DNA of 64,000 bases, from assembly GCA_023935145.1 (NCBI GenBank), contig CM043702.1:74730820-74794819 (forward strand), in the 5' to 3' direction. Positions 1 through 10,337 of this stretch are shown in pieces. Below the pieces are notes generated by a model, which worked only from the letters and a program-made list of their open reading frames with translations, did not search any database and was not told the DNA's origin. How positions within the stretch are numbered: the first letter of the stretch is position 1; the number at the start of each line of letters is the position of its first letter. The position numbers were made by a program, and so were the translations under genes. This stretch comes from Bretschneidera sinensis. Its lineage: Eukaryota > Streptophyta > Magnoliopsida > Brassicales > Akaniaceae.

Positions 1-1084
1 GCTGCACGTTCAAGCCATCACTTTCCAGTGCCCAGGCGCATGCTCAGACAAAGCCAGTAGTGCGCACATGCTTCTGGACTCTAATTCAGACTCAAATTAA
101 GGCTGTGCAAAGACAGCTCTCCCTCATGGGCTATAAATATATGCTTAAGGTTTGCAGCCGGGAGAGAGCTCGATGAGAAAAAAAGACAGTTTTTGATAGA
201 TACAAATTAGAGAAGTTTTTAGCATTCTGTTTAAGTTTTCATGAGTTGGAAATCAAGGAGAGAACATCCACATTGTTCTTCCACCTTGAGCTCCATGGCC
301 AAGAAATCAAGGGGAGAACATCTATATTGTTTTTCCACCTTGAGTTTCATGGCTAACTAATCATCAAACAAGGGAAAGGGATGAATCGTTAGGGTTTTAT
401 TGTTCCTTATTTCCTGTTTTTGATTCATTTGTATGGACTTATTGTTAAAACTTTGTCTATGATTTACTCTTTGATTAATTAAGAAAGATTTGAGTTCATG
501 TGATAGTTGTATTCTATATTCTTCTTCTTTTAGTTTCTCTCAATTCGGTGATTGCATCCTTCTACTCCACATAAGTCTAGTCAAGCTCTTCTTATGTCAA
601 GTTGTTTGGATGTAATTGATTTCGGTATATTTATCTTATAGATCGGTCATTACTGTGATATCATTACTGCAATATATTGTCGTTTCTTGCTAATCTATAA
701 GATAAATCAGGTGTGCTTGAATTGAAATCAAAGAGTAATTTGTAGTAATTATATTAGAGATATAAATGTGCTTGATTGAATACTTTCCGATTGCCTGTTT
801 AGGATGTGAAACTTGCAATCGAGATAAAAATTTGAATCAAGAGTGGAAATAGGGAACGAACCTAAGGAGGATTCCCGGAACCTTGTTATTTCTTATTTAT
901 ATTCTTCGTTATATTCGCACAACTCTTTTACACAATATTGCATTATCAAAACTCATATTCTCTCATCTAATCATTATCATTAGTGTTAAAGTTTACACCT
1001 TCTTTCGTAATTAACTTGTTTCCCTGTGGAATCGACACCCCAAAACTATACTACAATAACCGCTTTTTGTTTTGGGTGTAATCA
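1..1084 (+). repeat. E1 left (5') LTR, 3' portion
   Basis: It is the direct repeat of 6688-7771 and ends in gtaatca just before the primer site. A TATA box (TATAAATA) lies at 132-139. Differences from the right copy are scattered single bases, with no net length change over 1084 bases. Confidence 0.93.
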
Positions 1085-1089
1085 AATTT

Positions 1090-1107
1090 TGGCGCCGTTG
1101 CCGGGGA
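1090..1107 (+). other. E1 primer-binding site, tRNA-Asp
   Basis: TGGCGCCGTTGCCGGGGA is an 18-base perfect complement to the 3' end of plant tRNA-Asp including CCA. It starts 5 bases after the LTR end. Confidence 0.92.
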
Positions 1108-1260
1108 AACGTGCTTAAGTACAAGGAAGCTTGTCAACTTTTAAGTAAAAAAAAAAATATATATATATATTAAAAAAAAAATCGTAAATATTTTTCTTTT
1201 CAGCACTTTGTAAATACCGTAATATTGTTCCTTTACTTTTATTTTTTTAATTTTCTTTTA

Positions 1261-1360
1261 TTATTCTGTTTTATTTATCTGTTTATTATTCTGTTTTATT
1301 TATTTGTTTATTATTCTATTTTATTTATCTGTTTATTATTCTGTTTTATTTATTTATTTT
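1261..1360. repeat. 25-bp tandem repeat in E1 leader
   Basis: Four direct copies of a T-rich 25-base unit beginning ttattctgtt start at 1261, 1286, 1311 and 1336. They lie in the untranslated leader between primer site and gag (1108-1418). The rest of the leader is AT-rich without coding signal. Confidence 0.8.
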
Positions 1361-1418
1361 TTTAATTATTTATTATTCTGTTTTACATATTTTATTTCCC
1401 CTCTAAATTAATTGGTGC

Positions 1419-2789
1419 ATGCTTAAACCGAGAGATTCGCGAGGCAGATTCATTAGAGGACTCGAATTAGAGTCACCCTCTCCTTCCACGTCTGTTAGTG
1501 AACCCCCATCCGAGAATTTAGAGGATTTTGATAACATGGCCGACAATCACAATGAAAATGTTGCTAGGACACTTAAAGACTATTTGCACCCTAGCTGAAC
1601 GGCCACACCCTCTTGTATCATGTTCCCCCCTAATGCCCCACAAGCTGAGTTTAAGCCGGGCATGATACAATTGCTACCAACTTTCCATGGGTTTGAGAAT
1701 GAAAGCCCCTACATCCACATTAGGGAATTCAAGGAAGTAGTAGCAACCTTCCAAAATAGGGCTGATATGGTGGACACTGTCAGACTTCGGTTTTTCTCTT
1801 TTTCACTTAAGGAAAAAGCCAAGACTTGGTTGTACTCATTAAGGCCTAGGTCTATTGGTAGTTGGGATGAGATGACCCGAGTTTTCTTCCAAAAACACTT
1901 CCCAACCCATAAGACCAACAACCTTAAGAGAAAAATCTCAAACTTTGCACAAAAGGAGAGTGAAACCTTATATCAAGTTTGGCAATGTTTCAAGGACCTT
2001 TTAAATTCTTGTCCACACCATGGGTATGAAAGTTGGCAGGTAGTCAGCTATTTCTATGATGGACTCCTAATTAGGGAGAGGCAATTCATAGAAATGATGT
2101 GTAATGGGGATTTTCTTCAAAAAGATCCCGATCAAGCCATAAATTTCCTAGATGACCTATCAGAAAAAGCCCACACTTGGACAGGACCGAGTGCCATGGA
2201 AAGTACTAGGAGAAATCAACCCGCTGGAATCTACCAACTTAAGGAAGAGGACAGCCTTAAAGCCCGTTTAGAGGCCCTAACTAAGGAAATTGAAGTCTTA
2301 AGAGCCAAGGATGCTAGAGCCCCCGAACCAGTTGCTAGGGTAGAGTCCCGTGAGCCTTGTTTCATGTGTAATGGGGTAGATCATGTGCCTAGGGATTGTC
2401 CAACCTATTTTGAGATGAAAGGAGAGTGTAATGCTTTAGGTATATCCTCTAGCAAACCATACTCACCCTATTCTAACACCTATAATCCCGGTTGGAAGAA
2501 TCACCCAAATTTTAATTGGAGACCCGATACACAACCCCCAGCCCAAACTAGCACCCGTTGGAGATCCGATATACAACCTCATCCCCACTCTAGTACCCAA
2601 TGGCAACCGGAAGCAACCTCATCTAATGCACCACAACAATCTTTACCTTTGGAAGATATGTTTAAGTCATTTCTGCAAGTACATGCCAAGAGTGTGGAAG
2701 AACAAGGTAAGATAAATCAACGGGTGCTAGAAGAGCAAAAAGGGATCAAAGATGAGCAAAAGGAGATAAAAGTCAACTCACCAAGTTGA
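1419..2789 (+). pseudogene. gag: E1 gag polyprotein, broken by a stop near the N-terminus
   Basis: Capsid and nucleocapsid precursor of the retrotransposon. The ATG at 1419 is in frame with a second ATG at 1536 and with the long open stretch from 1620. A TGA at 1596-1598 interrupts the frame after 59 codons and probably replaced an arginine CGA by a C-to-T change at a CpG. The open part has the plant retrotransposon gag core (about residues 15-180 counted from 1620). It also has one CCHC zinc knuckle of the form C-x2-C-x4-H-x4-C at about residues 249-262 and a charged, coiled-coil-prone C-terminus. The frame ends at 2787-2789, where the protease continues in the -1 frame, so a one-base indel near 2765-2786 has split a single gag-pro frame. 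Confidence 0.9.
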
Positions 2790-3886
2790 CTAGTTTCTTG
2801 ACAATTCAAGAGCAAGGTCGGTTCCCTTCGCAGCCGCAACAAAATCCAAGGGGACAACATATGGCACAAACCTCTGATCCGAAAAATCAAAATATTAAAG
2901 AGGTTAACGCCATAATCACCCGCAGCGGTAAGACAATTGATGGACCCACACTACCACCACACTTGATTCCTAATACTGTGAACAATAAGGATAAAGCGCC
3001 CAAGGAACAAGAGGCCCATGATGATTATTCTCCACCGGTGCCTTTCCCTCAAGCTCTCCTTAAACCTAAGGAGAGAAATTCAGCATTAAAAGGCGAGATT
3101 CTTGAACAACTTCAGCATGTTAAGATTAACCTCCCTCTTCTTCATGTTATAAAACAGATTCCCAATTATGCTAAAGTCATCAAGGATCTATGCACACTCA
3201 AGAGGAGGCACAATGTTAAGAAGACTACATTCTTAACGGAGCAAGGAAGTGCGGTAATTGATAGCACGACACCGCCCAAATATAAAGATCCGGGCTGTCC
3301 AACAGTGGCTTGCCAAATTGGAAACAAATCTTATGGCCAAGCATTGCTAGATTTGGGAGCTAGCGTGAACCTCATGCCATACTCCATGTACTTGCAACTC
3401 GGTTTAGGTGAGATTAAACCAACCTCCGTGGTACTTCAACTAGCGGATAGATCGGTAAGAAAACCAAGAGGTATTGTAGAAGATATTTTGTTACAAATTG
3501 ATAATTTCTTGGTTTTAGATACTGTTTCTATGGTAAATACAGAGTCCAAAATTCCTTTGATACTTGGAAGACCATTCCTTGCCACTGCTAATGCCCTCAT
3601 TAATTGTAGGAATGGCCTAATGACATTATCATTTGGAAATAAGACTTTAGAGGTAAATGTTTTCCGAATCTCAAGGCAGCCAATTGAAGAGGATGAGTGT
3701 TTCAACACTTATATGATTGATAAGCTTAATTTAGAGGATGAGAATATTGAAGATAATTCTAACTCTTTGGAATTCCATCTAAATAATTTCAAGTTCAATG
3801 ATTCTTCAATTTATCCCCATGCTGTTAACGTTATTGATATTTGTGATAAATCACAGGGATTTATTAAGAAATCTGGGCAACCATGA
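2786..3886 (+). pseudogene. pro: E1 aspartic protease region (3' part of gag-pro)
   Basis: Open for 366 codons without an ATG at the start; it is the frame-shifted continuation of gag. The retropepsin active site reads LLDLGASVNLMPYS at about residues 188-201 (DLG where many families have DTG or DSG), and the flap-side ILGRPFLATANA block lies at about residues 257-268. Both are typical of Athila-like plant gypsy proteases, which mature the gag-pol polyprotein. The conserved linker to RT follows and stops at about 4015 after the residues DFKYSLPKD. Everything that should come next (RT, RNase H, integrase) is absent. Confidence 0.88.
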
Positions 3887-4088
3887 TTTGAGGAGTTGCT
3901 TGAGAGAAGTCACATGGATGCGGGAATCGAATACCCTACTGCTGATTGTAAATGGGAAACACCAAGAACACTTGAGCCATATGTGGTGGACTTTAAGTAT
4001 TCCTTGCCAAAAGATTAACACTGAGGCCATTGAGTTTGGAGCCTCATTTTCAGCACCACAATGAGGCCATCAGTGAGAGTGGTGCATC

Positions 4089-4133
4089 GTCTGGCTGAAG
4101 ACGTAAAACTTAGCGCTCATGGCAGGCACCCCA
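4089..4133 (+). promoter_or_regulatory. Conserved post-pol hairpin block (E1 copy)
   Basis: GTCTGGCTGAAGAC can pair GTCT with AGAC. It is followed by an A-rich linker, the palindrome AGCGCT and a GGCAGGCACCCC segment. The same block recurs in B (27871-27915), A (39273-39316) and D (50484-50528). Its function is unknown; the position suggests an RNA element in the genomic transcript. Confidence 0.7.
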
Positions 4134-5740
4134 AAGCATATCCTTTTTATTTATTTATTTTATTTTATTTTTTTCTTTTCTTTTCATAATTCTTTTTCGT
4201 GTTTATTATTAGTATTTTGTTGTTTTCCAGTTTTACTTTCGTGTTTTTTTTCAGGGACAAATATGCAAAGCAATTCAAATGGTGGTGCACAGTTTTAGCT
4301 TCTGTGCACTTTTGACTAACAAAGGGAGTTTCTTTTCCTTTTTCTTTTACATTGAGGTCAATGCAATGTTTAGGTTGGGGGTGGAGGAAACACATTTCTT
4401 TCCTTTTTCCATTGAACTGCTTGGTGTCACTTTCCTACTTTTTGTTTGTTAGGATAATTTAAAAAAAAAAAAAGTTTGTTTTTAGCATGCTTTGTGTTAG
4501 CCTTGGAGTTATTCACATGTCAATGATATGACCTTAATTGAGATAGCATATAGCACTTAGAAGAAATTAAATCTTGCTTCGGTTTGAAATTAATTTAAGT
4601 ATCAATCTTGATTTGGTTAGAGACTCTAGCTTGTGGTAAGATTGTATGATTAATCGTAAGCATTTAGAAAAGTTTTATGTGTGGTTATTTTGTGAATATT
4701 TTTGCGGTCTTGGCAAGCTCTAGAACTTACTTGATAACCACTTGAGGCGAATTCCTAGAATGCACATTACTTAGGATATGATATAGGCCATTTTTGAACT
4801 GTTTGAGCCTTTCAAACCTACCCTTGCGATATATATCACTAGTCACCTATTTGAGCCTTTTTCTTGAAAACGAAGTTGAGCCTGGTTTCTTTCAAAAACC
4901 CATTCACTTACCCATATAAGCCTAAAGAGAATATTTTATCCTTACCTTTCTCTTAAAAAGAATTTAACTATACACATGTTGTGAGAAGCACTTAAAATGA
5001 GTAAGGGTGGAAATATGAAAAAATATCACTACCACAACCCAAGTACATTAAAAGAGATAAGTTGGGGGTTGTGGAAAAGAAAGAAATGAAAAATGAGGTG
5101 AATGGTCTTTTATGCCAAAATACAAAAGAAAAGAAAAACAAATGGTGATTTGTTGAGAAAACAATCCTCGAAAAGAAAAAAAAAATGGTTGGAAGAGTTG
5201 GGTATTGAAGTAAGGTTATCCAGTGCTTAAAGAGCTATGTTCAAAACTAAGAGATTAAGTTCTTTTACTTGTGAATTGTTCCCATTCTTTCTTAGCCTTT
5301 ACCTTAACCGAACGTTACAAGCTTATTAAAGACCTATTGATCCAATGTAATGTGATTTTTCTACAATAGTGGAGAGTGGTTTGAAATGTAAGCTTATGGA
5401 GCTTGTTTTTGTGATTGATGTCACTCGATTTATTTTTTTAGAGGCCAAGACTTGTATTCATGAATATTATGCATAAAATCATCTGGATGTTCAGATTAAT
5501 GGATTGTCGTAAGACGGATGTTAAGAGTCAATAACGATTTTAAGATTGATGTTTGAATTATTTTTGGGTTTGAGTGAAATTTAATGATTCTATATGCTAT
5601 ATGTTACGCATGATTTTTGAGACAGAGATTTTTGAATCACTCTTGGTTAACACTAGCATTGTTGTATTTTGCATCAATTTCTAAATAAAGAACTCATTTC
5701 ATGTCTTTTGCTTGAATTGTTAGGGACTAGCAATAAGCTA

Positions 5741-5751
5741 GTTGGGGGTTG
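5741..5751 (+). other. E1 polypurine tract
   Basis: gttgggggttg lies directly against the TGATGAG start of the right LTR and is the expected primer site for plus-strand DNA synthesis. Confidence 0.8.
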
Positions 5752-6350
5752 TGATGAGAGTCATAAAATGCATCTAAACAATACTTAATTGTTAACACTT
5801 TAGGGTTAATCTCGGTCGTAATCGCACTTTTACATGTTGATAACTCTAAAGTGTTATTCATAAATCATTGACTTAATTTGATGCATTTTCAGGTGCTTTG
5901 AGTACAAAAGAGATGATAAAGCGATCCATGTTTAAAGCGCCAAAAGATCTTGGGTGTCGGTGCTCGTTTTTGTCCAAGGTTTAGACATTTCCAAAAATAA
6001 TTTAAAGATGATTAAAAGTCTAAACCAAGGTTGGAGAAATAAAGTACATTGAGTTAAAAGACTGCACACAAGTGTGTGCATCACTTTGGAACAAGTTAAG
6101 GGTAGGCACACTAGTGTATGCACTTCTGCATACAAGCTGAAGGAGTTTCACTAAATTGCCAGAATTTCCCGTACAGATCAATCATCTTTGCAGATTAAAC
6201 TGTATTGATGTAGGAAGAACCAGGAGATGAACCATATATGCTTAGAAAGATCCGGAAGTCTATTTTCTGGAGAATTTTATGGTTCAGAAAAAGGATTTTT
6301 TTAGTGAAAGTTATGTCAGTTTTAGCGGAAACAGTTCAGGCCTCTAGAAC

Positions 6351-6482
6351 AAAGCCCAGCGCCTCGCCTCTGAAAGCCCAGCGCCTCACCTCTGGAAGCC
6401 CAGCGCCTCACCCCTGGAAGCCCAGCGCCTCACCCCTGGAAGCCCAGCGCCTCACCCCTGAAAGCCCAGCGCCTCGCCCCTG
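6351..6482. repeat. 22-bp GC-rich tandem array in E1 U3
   Basis: Six exact-length 22-base units (consensus gaagcccagcgcctcaccc plus ctg) run from 6351 to 6482. They lie about 340 bases upstream of the TATA box and contrast with the AT-rich surroundings. Open frames on this stretch are by-products of the repeat. Confidence 0.92.
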
Positions 6483-6581
6483 GCCCATCAGCGCTGCATC
6501 CCTCGCCAACTAGCGCTGTGCCCTTCGCCCAACAGTGCAGCAGCCTTCACTTTCTAGCACCTAGGCGCACACCTGGACAGC

Positions 6582-6765
6582 AGTGCGCACATGCTGCTGG
6601 ACCCACCTGCACGTTCAAGCCATCACTTTCCAGCGCCCAGGCGCACACTCAAACAAAGCCAGCAGCGCGCACATGCTGCTGGACCCACCTGCACGTTCAA
6701 GCCATCACTTTCCAGTGCCCAGGCGCACGCTCAGACAAAGCCAGCAGTGCGCACATGCTTCTGGA
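6582..6765. repeat. 82-bp tandem repeat in E1 U3
   Basis: Two full 82-base copies (6582-6663 and 6664-6745) and a partial third copy to 6765 lie immediately upstream of the promoter. Confidence 0.9.
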
Positions 6766-6818
6766 CTCTAATTCAGACTCAAATTAAGGCTGTGCAAAGA
6801 CAACTCTCCCTCGTGGGC

Positions 6819-6826
6819 TATAAATA
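6819..6826 (+). promoter_or_regulatory. TATA box of E1 LTR
   Basis: TATAAATA after a GC-rich enhancer-like region, duplicated at 132-139 in the left LTR. It is the likely RNA polymerase II promoter of the element. Confidence 0.65.
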
Positions 6827-7771
6827 TATGCTTAAGGTTTGCAGCCGGGAGAGAGCTCGATGAGAAAAAAAGACAGTTTTTGATAGATACAAATTAGAGA
6901 AGTTTTTAGCATTCTGTTTAAGTTTTCGTGAGTTAGAAATCAAGGAGAGAACATCCACATTGTTCTTCCACCTTGAGCTCCATGGACAAGAAATCAAGGG
7001 GAGAACATCTATATTGTTTTTCCACCTTGAGTTTCATGGCTAACTAATCATCAAACAAGGGAAAGGGATGAATCGTTAGGGTTTTATTGTTCCTTATTTC
7101 CTGTTTTTGATTCATTTGTATGGACTTATTGTTAAAACTTTGTCTATGATTTACTCTTTGATTAATTAAGAAGGATTTGAGTTCATGTGATAGCTGTATT
7201 CTATATTTTTCTTCTTTTAGTTTCTCTCAATCTGGTGATTGCATCCTTTTACTCCACATAAGTCTAGTCAAGCTCTTCTTATGTCAAGTTGTTTGGATGT
7301 AATTGATTTCGGTATATTTATCTTATAGATCGGCCATTACTGTGATATCATTATTGCAATATATTGTCGTTTCTTGCTAATCTATAAGATAAATCATGTG
7401 TGCTTGAATTGAAATCAAAGAGTAATTTGTAGCAATTATATTAGAGATATAAATGTGCTTGATTGAATACTTTCTGATTGCCTGTTTAGGATGTGAAACT
7501 TGCAATCGAGATAAAAATTTAAATCAAGAGTGGAAATAGGGAACGAACCTAAGGAAGATTCCCGGAACCTTGTTATTTCTTATTTATATTCTTCGTTATA
7601 TTCGCACAACTCTTTTACACAATATTGCATTATCAAAACTCATATTCTCTCATATAATCATTATCGTTAGTGTTAAAGTTTACACCTTCTTTCGTAATTA
7701 ACTTGTTTCCCTGTGGAATCGACACCCCAAAACTATACTACAATAACCACTTTATGTTTTGGGCGTAATCA

Positions 7772-8260
7772 ATAATCAAGATGTATTCTTTGCCAAATTA
7801 AGATATTTTCTATTATTAAGAAAGGATTTAATGGAGGAATAAAATTCACAAAAGTGATTAAAGGGAGAAAGGAATAAAAGCCAATTTTCATAGTTTTTAG
7901 AATCTGTTTTTCAAGCTTAATAAGTTTTCATTCACAAATCTTTAGAACATTCCCTTTTCCAGATCAATAGAACATTTATTAAATTTTCAACGATATATTA
8001 TGGGAATTCTTGTGAGTGTGAGAACTAAATTGTTTATTGAAACAGGTATGAAATTCACCAGTTTTATTTTAAAAACTATCATTTAAAATTGATAACAAAT
8101 TTTGATATGAAACCAATTGTAATTGAATGAAGACTCCGTGGGATTTCCAAGAATTATGCATAGGCCCCCTAAATCATCTGGATGAGAGAGTAAAAAATTT
8201 CCTAATCCATTTGAGTTTATGATTTGTAAGTTTCCTAAATGGAGAGAATTGCTCTCCAAG
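7772..8260. other. AT-rich spacer, nothing recognised
   Basis: No protein similarity or repeat was recognised. It is the DNA into which E1 (left) and the next solo LTR (right) inserted. Its last five bases, CCAAG, are the target duplication of that solo LTR. Confidence 0.6.
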
Positions 8261-10083
8261 TGTAATACCCATATTGGTAAAGTAAGGATAAAGAAGTAAT
8301 TTAATAAATATGACATGGAGTTAAAATAATATATATATATATGTAAAAGAACTAAATTTTTTTATATAAAACAATTCTTTTATAAAAAAAAACATGGTAA
8401 CATGTGTTGCCAAAAGAAAATGCAATGCTGTTTGAGTTTATTTTATTTATTACTTACCAAATCCTGTTTGGTTTTCTTCCTTCTACAGTTCAAACTACTC
8501 TATTTCTCTAAACACTTGGGGACTGAAAGAAATATTGAAAGAGTAAAATTTTGAAGGGGTTTACAGGAGAATTTTATAGAGAGTCACGGGAAGCTCTAAG
8601 AAAAAAGTAGGTAATAACGTAAAGTTTATTTTTGAAATTTAACATACATGAAATTCTTGAAATTTAATGTGGGAATTTCAAATGGTGTGAATTATGGAAG
8701 AATTGAAGAATAAATTAGAAATTTAATATAAATATTATGTCAGGTGTTGACGATCAGCAACCGGGGAAAATTGCTGAGAGGAACAGGAAAGGCAAGGAGG
8801 TGATCCACGGGTAGCTCTAAGTGTTACATGGTGAATTAGATTTACTTTAATTAATCAAGATAAATATGAAATATATAGTGATAATATTATAATAAATTAT
8901 TAACTTATGATTTGGTGGTAGATGAAAAAGTTGGTTGATAGGAATAATGGATGTGTAGAAAATTATTATATGAGAAGTAATATTATTAGAATAATGAGTC
9001 GATTTAATAATAAAGGTGATAAATGAGATTCTTGGTGAGCTATGGTTGATGATTTGATATGATTTATGAGGAGAATAATTTAGTGGAAATTTTCAAATAA
9101 TCAGGATAACTAATTTAAATGTTTGAATACATGCTTGTTTCTATATTATTGTTCATATGCATATGTCATGTCATTAATCATATGCATGTATATAGAAATA
9201 AAAGAACCAAGAAGGCAGTCGGTCTAAATGAAAATAAAAGAACCGGGAAGGCAGCCAGTCTGAATAAGAATAAAAGAACCGAGAAGGCAGCCGATCTAAG
9301 ATAAACATGTCGACTTGTGGGAAGACGTTCCCAATAATAATAACATTTAAATTCATGCATTGCATTTGCTTAAATATTGATTGTTATTACTTGAGATGCT
9401 AAAGTGCTATTCATGATTGTAAATTTATTAATAGATGAATGAGTCACACAGAGAGACAATTACGCTGAGAAAAAAATATGGAAATATGAAATGATGAGAA
9501 TTATCTGGGTGACTGATTATATGCTGTGAACCTTATAATGAGGTAATTATGAGATAGAATTGATAATCTCATGATGATGATTAACTATATGAGAAGAAAA
9601 GATTTATAAAGGATTTGGATTTGATATGAGTAGAGATAATAGAGTGTTATTATCAAAATATATAAGATATAGATGAATGAATATGGGAAGACTAATTATA
9701 TAAATTGAATACTTCTAGTAAGTTTAATTCACTGAGCTTGTGAAGCTCACTCCTCATTGTACAATGATTTTAGGTAGCAAGCAGGACATATAGTTTGTTG
9801 AGTTGAGATTCAACCGAAGTCATTCTCTGTAATCCACATGGTTCATATCCTCATACTAAAGAGAAAATAAGATAAAAATTTATTTGTAAATATTCATGCA
9901 TATTATGTTATATAAAATGTTTAAGATGATATCTGAATAATGTATCTCCCTTATTAAGGGTTGAGGATCGATGTAAATAATTGCAGTTGTATTATTTTTA
10001 TTGTTGCATATATGTGTCGTGCTGAGATTTTCAAAATGTAACAACATGTCTCGGGGGTGGCCAACCTGGGATAGGTCGTTACA
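8261..10083 (+). mobile_element. Solo LTR, 1823 bp, probably gypsy
   Basis: Starts TGTAATACCC and ends GGTCGTTACA, the inverted TGTAA/TTACA termini of plant LTRs. It is flanked by the perfect 5-bp target duplication CCAAG at 8256-8260 and 10084-10088. No internal domains are present, so it is the product of LTR-LTR recombination. The terminal block near 10041-10080 (tgtctcgggggtggccaacc) resembles plant gypsy LTR ends from memory. Orientation is a guess. Confidence 0.85.
9196..9303. repeat. 36-bp tandem repeat, three copies
   Basis: Units at 9196, 9232 and 9268 share aaataaaagaacc followed by gaaggcag, inside the solo LTR. Because 36 is a multiple of three, short open frames arise on both strands. 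Confidence 0.88.
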
Positions 10084-10337
10084 CCAAGTCATCCAAAACT
10101 GATTCCAAAAACTAATTGGACTTCACTAATTGATAAATACTTTTCTTTAAAGATCCTTAGGAGATCTTTTGGGACCCTTTAGCAGTTGCACAATTGCAAT
10201 CCTGTTTTTAAGAGCAAATTAAGAGAAGTAGTTCTAAAGAGTGAATTTTATGTGAGAAGCCTTCATTCTTGAGCCTAAAACCTAACCCTAACCTTAATGT
10301 CTGATCTTCTACACAAAACACAATAATAATCCTCTAT

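Larger units (their letters stand above)
3887..5751 (+). other. E1 3' noncoding region
   Basis: No gene seen. It holds a short remnant of the pre-RT linker (to about 4015), a conserved hairpin block (4089-4133), long T- and A-rich stretches, and three copies of a polypurine-tract-like G5 motif (about 4371-4383, 5063-5076 and 5741-5751), of which the last abuts the LTR. Confidence 0.7.
1..7771 (+). mobile_element. E1: gypsy LTR retrotransposon with gag-protease only (5' LTR cut by window edge)
   Basis: The two LTRs match colinearly with a constant offset of 6687 bases, so the window begins about 0.94 kb inside the left LTR. Order: LTR, tRNA-Asp primer site, gag, aspartic protease, about 1.9 kb of noncoding DNA, polypurine tract, LTR. 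The primer site and protease type point to an Athila-like plant Ty3/gypsy lineage. No reverse transcriptase, RNase H or integrase is present between the protease and the right LTR, so it could only move with enzymes from another element. The left flank lies outside the window, so the target duplication cannot be checked. Confidence 0.9.
5752..7771 (+). repeat. E1 right (3') LTR, complete, 2020 bp
   Basis: Begins TGATGAGAG and ends GTAATCA. U3 contains a GC-rich 22-bp tandem array, an 82-bp tandem array and, at 5964-6145, a segment similar to the start of the solo LTR at 14174. The TATA box is at 6819-6826. Confidence 0.92.

Noticed and set aside
1090..1107. tRNA-like sequence
   Set aside because: Only the 18-base complement of the tRNA-Asp 3' end is present, i.e. 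a primer-binding site, not a tRNA gene; the same applies to the sites in A, B and D.
2760..2789. Programmed -1 frameshift between gag and protease in E1
   Set aside because: No slippery heptamer or downstream structure is evident. In A and D gag and protease share one frame, so a simple indel is more likely.
6238..6863. Overlapping plus-strand frames in the E1 LTR
   Set aside because: They coincide with the 22-bp and 82-bp tandem arrays in U3; no domain, and the stretch is repeated as LTR.
9119..9304. 61-codon plus-strand frame with repeated KRT words
   Set aside because: Produced by the 36-bp tandem repeat inside a solo LTR.
10268..10290. Telomere-like aacctaaccctaacc
   Set aside because: Only about two imperfect units; not an interstitial telomere array.
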